Of a stretch of 64,000 bases of DNA, positions 59,492-64,000 are shown in pieces (within the stretch, counting starts at the first letter, position 1; every line of letters begins with the position of its first letter). Source of the DNA: Gnetum montanum (taxonomy: Eukaryota; Streptophyta; Gnetopsida; Gnetales; Gnetaceae); assembly GCA_015680685.1 (NCBI GenBank), contig MNCI01004126.1:815456-879455 (forward strand), written 5' to 3'. The notes beneath the pieces were generated by a model. That model saw only the letters and a list, made by a program, of their open reading frames with translations, ran no database searches and was not told the DNA's origin. A program made the translations under genes and the position numbers.

Positions 59492-61950
59492 ATGTCTCCT
59501 TCTTTGTACGAAAGCACCTCACTGCCTAGGTTTGAAAGAGAAAATAGTTAGTGGTGTAATACGTATGACATTGATTTACCAATCCCTCAACAAGTTTGAG
59601 TGGTATATATTCATCTTGATGAGTATATACCAGACTTCATCTTTATCCTCCATCAAGATGAACAACTGTGTTGGTGAGACTTAGAAGGTAACATAGTGTT
59701 ACCTCCCAATCGTTCAGTCCCGAGCATGCTTCTTCATGCTCTCACAAGAATTGGCATCCCACACTTACATGTAGAATATGTTATGCAAGATCATGACTCA
59801 AGAGAATACCATCCCATAGAGGCACAACAACAAAGGGACTTGCAATAGGAGAGACATCATAAGTCTTTGAAGGATAAGTGGTCCCAGGATGCCCCACATG
59901 TCTTAAGTGAAAATGAGGGTGGTAAACCTACCTCAGGCAGTTGGCCACAAAATGATGTTCCTCCCCTTGACTTTGGCCAAGGGGTTGTGTATCAAAACCT
60001 TCATTCCACTATTCATAACCCAAGTTTTGATACCCATGGACACAAAGAGTCTGAAGAAGGGACACAAACTCATGATAAAGGTGGACATTTTGATAACAAT
60101 CATGATTCTGGTCGAGACTGTAGAAGAGAAGGTAGAAAATTCCATCATGGTGATAGTTCTTCTTCTTCTTCACCTTCATCATCTTCTTTACCCTCTCCTT
60201 CAATATCCAAATGCGGTCATAAAGAAAAAGACCATGGGGATAAAGGTAGGCAAAGTGGAAGTCATAAATGAAACAGCTAGGAAAGGGGATGAGGGCACTC
60301 TAGAGACTCACAACATAGAAGAAGGGAGAGTAGGGAACAACGTAGGCATCATAGAAACCATGGACGAGACGATCACGATAAACCCCTACTCACTACTTGA
60401 AGTATGTTAGACATAACTAAGGCTATTAGAATTCCAACAAGGTATTAAAAAGATAGTAGGATCAAGAGATTAGATATGAACAACATCCCACGATTTGAAG
60501 GGGGATATAATGCTGATCCCTAGAATCATTTGTAAGCATTCCATGATGCGTGTTCCTTATAGAACATAGAGAACGAATGGAAAAAACGTAAGTTGTTCTC
60601 ACAGACATTAGTTAAAGAAGCAGAAAGCTGGTACTAGTCTTTAGATCCGAAATCCATTCGTAGGTGGAGTACTCTGTTAGAACTATTTAATGACAAGTAC
60701 CAAACGTACTCCCGAGTGTCTAACTTACGAAAGCAAATCCAAGGTTGGAAATAAGCAGGACATGAACCCTTGGATGCTACCATGGGCTGATACTATACAC
60801 TGTTACATCGTTGTCCTGGCCGTGGTTATTCGCAAAGGGATCAACTGCACCATCTCATGGATGGGCTTAGGTATGAAATGAGAAGAACCCTTGGGACTTA
60901 TGCCCAAGGGAGACTATCTGAGCTTAGGTTCCATCAAATTCAAAGACTATTGGATCAAGTTGCTAAGGAAGAAGGTGAGCTACGAAAGAGAGAAAGTGTG
61001 AAAGAGTATAATCAAGATCCTTCTCTTCGAAAGAGGGGAGTATGATTTTGTGAGGATGAAGAAGAGTCACCAGTTGAAGAGATGGTGAATAGGAAAACTT
61101 TGCCTATCCAAAAGATGACATCAAAAATTTCAGCAAAGTTAGACCAAATGTGGGATTCCCTAAACAATAGATTTCAAACTATTCTTAAAAGAGTAGAGGA
61201 GTCTAGAGAGAAAAGTAGTAGAAAAGAAAAAAAAAAGCTGAACATGCACATAGCAAGGGTAAGGGCAAAGTTACCATCATTGAAGAGGTTGTGGATTCAA
61301 AAACAGACAATGATAGTGGATGTGAGATATGTCAATATGACCATCCTAAGGGATTTTGTCCTATAATCTCACATCGATAGGATTCTAGGGTGTATGCACT
61401 CAACCCACTATTAAATGAAAGGAAAATACCCCAAAGGTTACCTTATCCTCAAGGTAACCTAAGGTAGTTCCACCAACCCTTAACATATTATCCCAGTGGA
61501 ACTCCACCACAATTGATTGAGCAATATCAATAGTGGCAACACCCACAATCATGGGAAATGCCACCACCAAGGCAATAATATCCTTACTGGCAACCTAACC
61601 CATATGGATATTACGTGCAGTAGCCAATCTCCCCACATGACTCTACTAGTTACATCACTCTTCAACTTTACTACCAAGTCCGTGAGTATTATGGAACACC
61701 CTCTTCTAGAGGAAATATTCCACAAGCATATCATCCTTCTCATTCGGCCACATCTCTTTCACCAATAGATCCACTACCACTTGCTCTAGCTATTCAGGGT
61801 GAAATCCCTACCTAGCCATAGCAAGGTAATGCCACAAGGGCTGTTAACTCTCAACCTACTATTGCTTCCAACAACCACATGAAGAAAAGATCTTTCTTTA
61901 GAACCAACAAACCAACCAAGCCCTTGTAATCACAAGTGGCTAATTTCTTA
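59492..61950 (+). pseudogene. A3 gag
   Basis: ATG 59492 (MSPSLYEST) is in frame with the following blocks. DEYIPDFIFILHQDEQLCW near 59620, NIVLPPNRSVPSMLLHAL near 59690, a Ser-rich run (60155-60200), capsid text near 60600-60720, LGTYAQGRLSELRFHQIQRL near 60893, and a knuckle near 61325 (CQYDHPKGFCP in the proper frame). Stops and at least two frameshifts (near 60270-60690) break it. Downstream to 61950 is the Gln/Pro/Tyr-rich gag tail. Confidence 0.8.
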
Positions 61951-62777
61951 GACACCTCAGTATCAATCAAAATATTAGAGCCCCCTTCAACCCAATCACT
62001 GCACTCTATGCATACAGTCATGCTAACATGTCATCACTGATTGGATCAAAGTTGGCCACCTTCCTAGGAAATTCTCTAATGTTGGGAGTCCTTTGATATA
62101 CTTACAAATCATTGGAAATGTGCTATGAAAGGCTCTTTTGGATTTAGGTTCTGATGTCAACTTGATTTCTTAATAAATGTACAAGGCCTAAAAGCTGTCT
62201 CCATTGAAAACGAGTAACATCTGTCTAGAGTTGGTTGACCAGTCCATTATTGTCCCATTGGGACTGGTGGAAAACATTGTTACCACTATTTGTGCATGGT
62301 CATACCTAGCTGACTTCCTAGTGATTCAGATAAACAATTGTAAGGGGAACTTCCCAATCATAATGAGAAGAGCATGGCTAAGTACCATTGATGCATGCAT
62401 GCCTAGGAATCCATGGTCTTTCCCTAGAAATATCAAAGGAAAATACATTCAGAAAGATCAATAAGAAGAAATTTTCGTGCATCGCATATAGTGACATAGG
62501 GTGTAATTGTATGTAGAGATCATGGGTTGTGCAAAGTTTAGCATTTCCTACATGCAATCAGTGTGCACAAGTGAGTAACATACAATGATGCCTATATGCA
62601 GCAGCCACATGATAGGAAGACACCCAGTGGTTGATAGCTGATCAAGAAAGTAGTTCACTCATATGCATGGAACCAATTGAGGGTTTAACTTATGCTTACA
62701 TCAATAGCATAGATGCATTAGAGCAAGTCCACCACTAACTTCCAAGTATTAACCTTGAAAATTTCAACTGGGGGAAG
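61951..62777 (+). pseudogene. A3 protease and protease-RT connector
   Basis: The protease loop near 62135 reads ALLDLGSDVNLIS, so the Asp-Ser/Thr-Gly triad has become Asp-Leu-Gly. ICLELVDQSIIVPLG (near 62222) and GNFPIIMRRAWLSTID (near 62345) follow. Several stops. The connector to RT near 62500-62770 matches A2 47400-47640. Confidence 0.75.
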
Positions 62778-64000
62778 TTGGAAATCTCTAAGAAATTTAA
62801 GCAGGAGACCCTCGAGCTAAAACCATTGCCCACCGATATGGAATACACATTCCTTAAAAATGGAAAATTAGTAATTATCAATGCTAAGCTTGCTCCTCAA
62901 CAGAAAGAAGAACTGCTAAAGGTAATTAATAGATGGTTAATAGCCTTCACTTGGTCATATCCCAAATTAACTAGAATAGATCCTAGGATATGCCAACATA
63001 GGATTTACACTAAACCCTCCATGAAGCCTCAAAAACAACTACAAAGGTGTTTGAACCCAAAGCTAAAGCAAGTAGTCGAGGAAGAAATCGAACAGCTTCT
63101 CAAGGATGGGTTCATATACCCCATTGCTAATTGTGAATGGATTAGCCCCTTAGTTATTATGCCTAAAAAGGGAGGTAAATGGAGGGTGTGCATATATTTC
63201 AGGCTACTGAATATGGCAATATTCAAAGATCACTTTTCATTTCCATTTTTTGACCAAGTCTTAGACACCATCATAGGGCATCACTACTATAGTTTTCTGG
63301 ATGGATATAGCGGATATAATCAAAAATAAATAGCCCCAGAAGACCAAGCCAAGACTATGTTCACTAGTCCTTTGGGAAAGTTTGCATACAAATATATGTC
63401 GTTTGGCCTGTGCAATGCCCCTGCAACATCTCAATGACTAGTTCTAAGCATATTCCAATAGCAGAAAGGGAATGGCATGGAGGTCTTTATGGACGACTTC
63501 TCCACTTATGGAGCAAACTTTGATCAAGCCTTGGACCAATTGGAGCAAGTGTTAAAAAGATGTGTAGAAACCAATTTGAGGCTCAACTGGCAAAAAGGTT
63601 ATTTGATGGTCCAAGAAGGCATAGTACTAGGGTACAAAATCTCACACATAGGGATAGAGGTAGACCACGAGAGAATGAAAATTATCTAAGAAATTACCCA
63701 TCAACTAGGAACTGTCAAAGATATTCAATCATTCCTTGGACATACTAGCTACTATAGGAGATTTATTAAGAACTTTTCAAAGGTTGTCAAACCATTGGTG
63801 GAATTAAAAAAAAAGGACGTAACTTTCAAGTGGACTAGGAGATGCAAACTGTCTTTCCAAACTTTGAAATAGAAGCTAGTAGAAACACCCATTCTAGAAG
63901 CTCCTAATTGGTCCAAACCATTCCATATCATGATTGATGCATCCAAATATGCTTAAGGAGGCGTACTTACATAGTTAGATGACCAAAAGTATCCTTATTA
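62778..64000 (+). pseudogene. A3 reverse transcriptase, partial
   Basis: 62778-63326 is open with TWSYPKLTRIDPRICQHR, MPKKGGKWRVCIYFRLLN and SFLDGYSGYNQ. After a stop the frame goes on with the PEDQAKTMFTS block and FGLCNAPAT. The catalytic VFMDDFSTYG is at 63481-63510. The thumb and RNase H hinge (SFLGHTSYYRRF near 63730) follow. At the window end the RNase H start IMIDASKYA is visible. Both catalytic Asp blocks persist; about six stops do not. Confidence 0.85.

Larger units (their letters stand above)
58443..64000 (+). mobile_element. Athila-lineage retrotransposon A3, 5' half
   Basis: Plus-strand element: 5' LTR, tRNA-Asp type primer site, gag from ATG 59492, protease and RT to the end of the window. 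It is the same family as A1 and A2, with the same LTR ends (TGATGA..TCATCA) and collinear protein blocks. It inserted into the 262-bp repeat; CCCTT (58438-58442) is the presumed left target copy. RNase H, integrase and the 3' LTR lie beyond 64000. Confidence 0.88.

Noticed and set aside
59907-60410. 167-codon plus frame in A3
   Set aside because: Overlaps the gag frame from 59492 that has clear homologous blocks in A1 and A2; this one is the neighbouring frame.

Overview
The window is plant nuclear DNA made almost entirely of nested, decayed LTR retrotransposons. The signs are Ty3/gypsy gag-pol proteins of the two plant-specific non-chromoviral lineages (Tat and Athila), primer-binding sites of plant type, 10-20 kb elements nested in one another, and heavy C-to-T decay. 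No intact host gene was found. A land plant with a large, repeat-rich genome fits, possibly a gymnosperm, but the sequence does not fix the species.

Layout. (1) 1-10764, minus strand: 5' part of a Tat element (T1) with 5' LTR 9660-10764, primer site, repeat-rich leader, gag and protease. Beyond the protease lies a long spacer that carries, on the opposite strand (645-4321), a multi-exon gene remnant. Its N-terminal part resembles FCP1-type HAD phosphatases with the catalytic acids replaced. The pol part would lie left of the window. (2) 10765-11626 and 30656-31662: one older sequence, perhaps LINE-derived, split by the next element. (3) 11627-30655, plus strand: a complete 19.0 kb Tat element (T2) with a perfect GGTGG target duplication, two RNase H domains, an about 5 kb protease-RT spacer, and at the same relative place the last exon of the same antisense gene (18971-19063). 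(4) 31663-33937: a G run ending in N, a TATA-containing triplication and a 340-bp duplication. (5) 33938-54022, minus strand: an old Athila element (A1, about 10.0 kb net). Inserted in its gag is a younger relative A2 (41632-51695, minus, target duplication CCTAT). (6) 54023-58442: AT-rich DNA, a more GC-rich stretch with possible exon remnants, and a 262-bp tandem repeat. (7) 58443-64000, plus strand: the 5' half of a third Athila element (A3) inserted in that repeat.

How the parts fit. In every element gag, protease, RT, RNase H and integrase are read as one polyprotein frame, now broken by stops and frameshifts, so none looks autonomous. The most unusual content is in T1 and T2: an antisense, intron-containing gene lodged between protease and RT, bracketed by ATGAC..TTAAACT repeats. 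The same elements have non-coding parts (LTR, leader, spacer) saturated with a short CAGCGT/ACGCTG word. Target duplications, LTR ends and repeat periods were read by eye; identities and ages were not computed.
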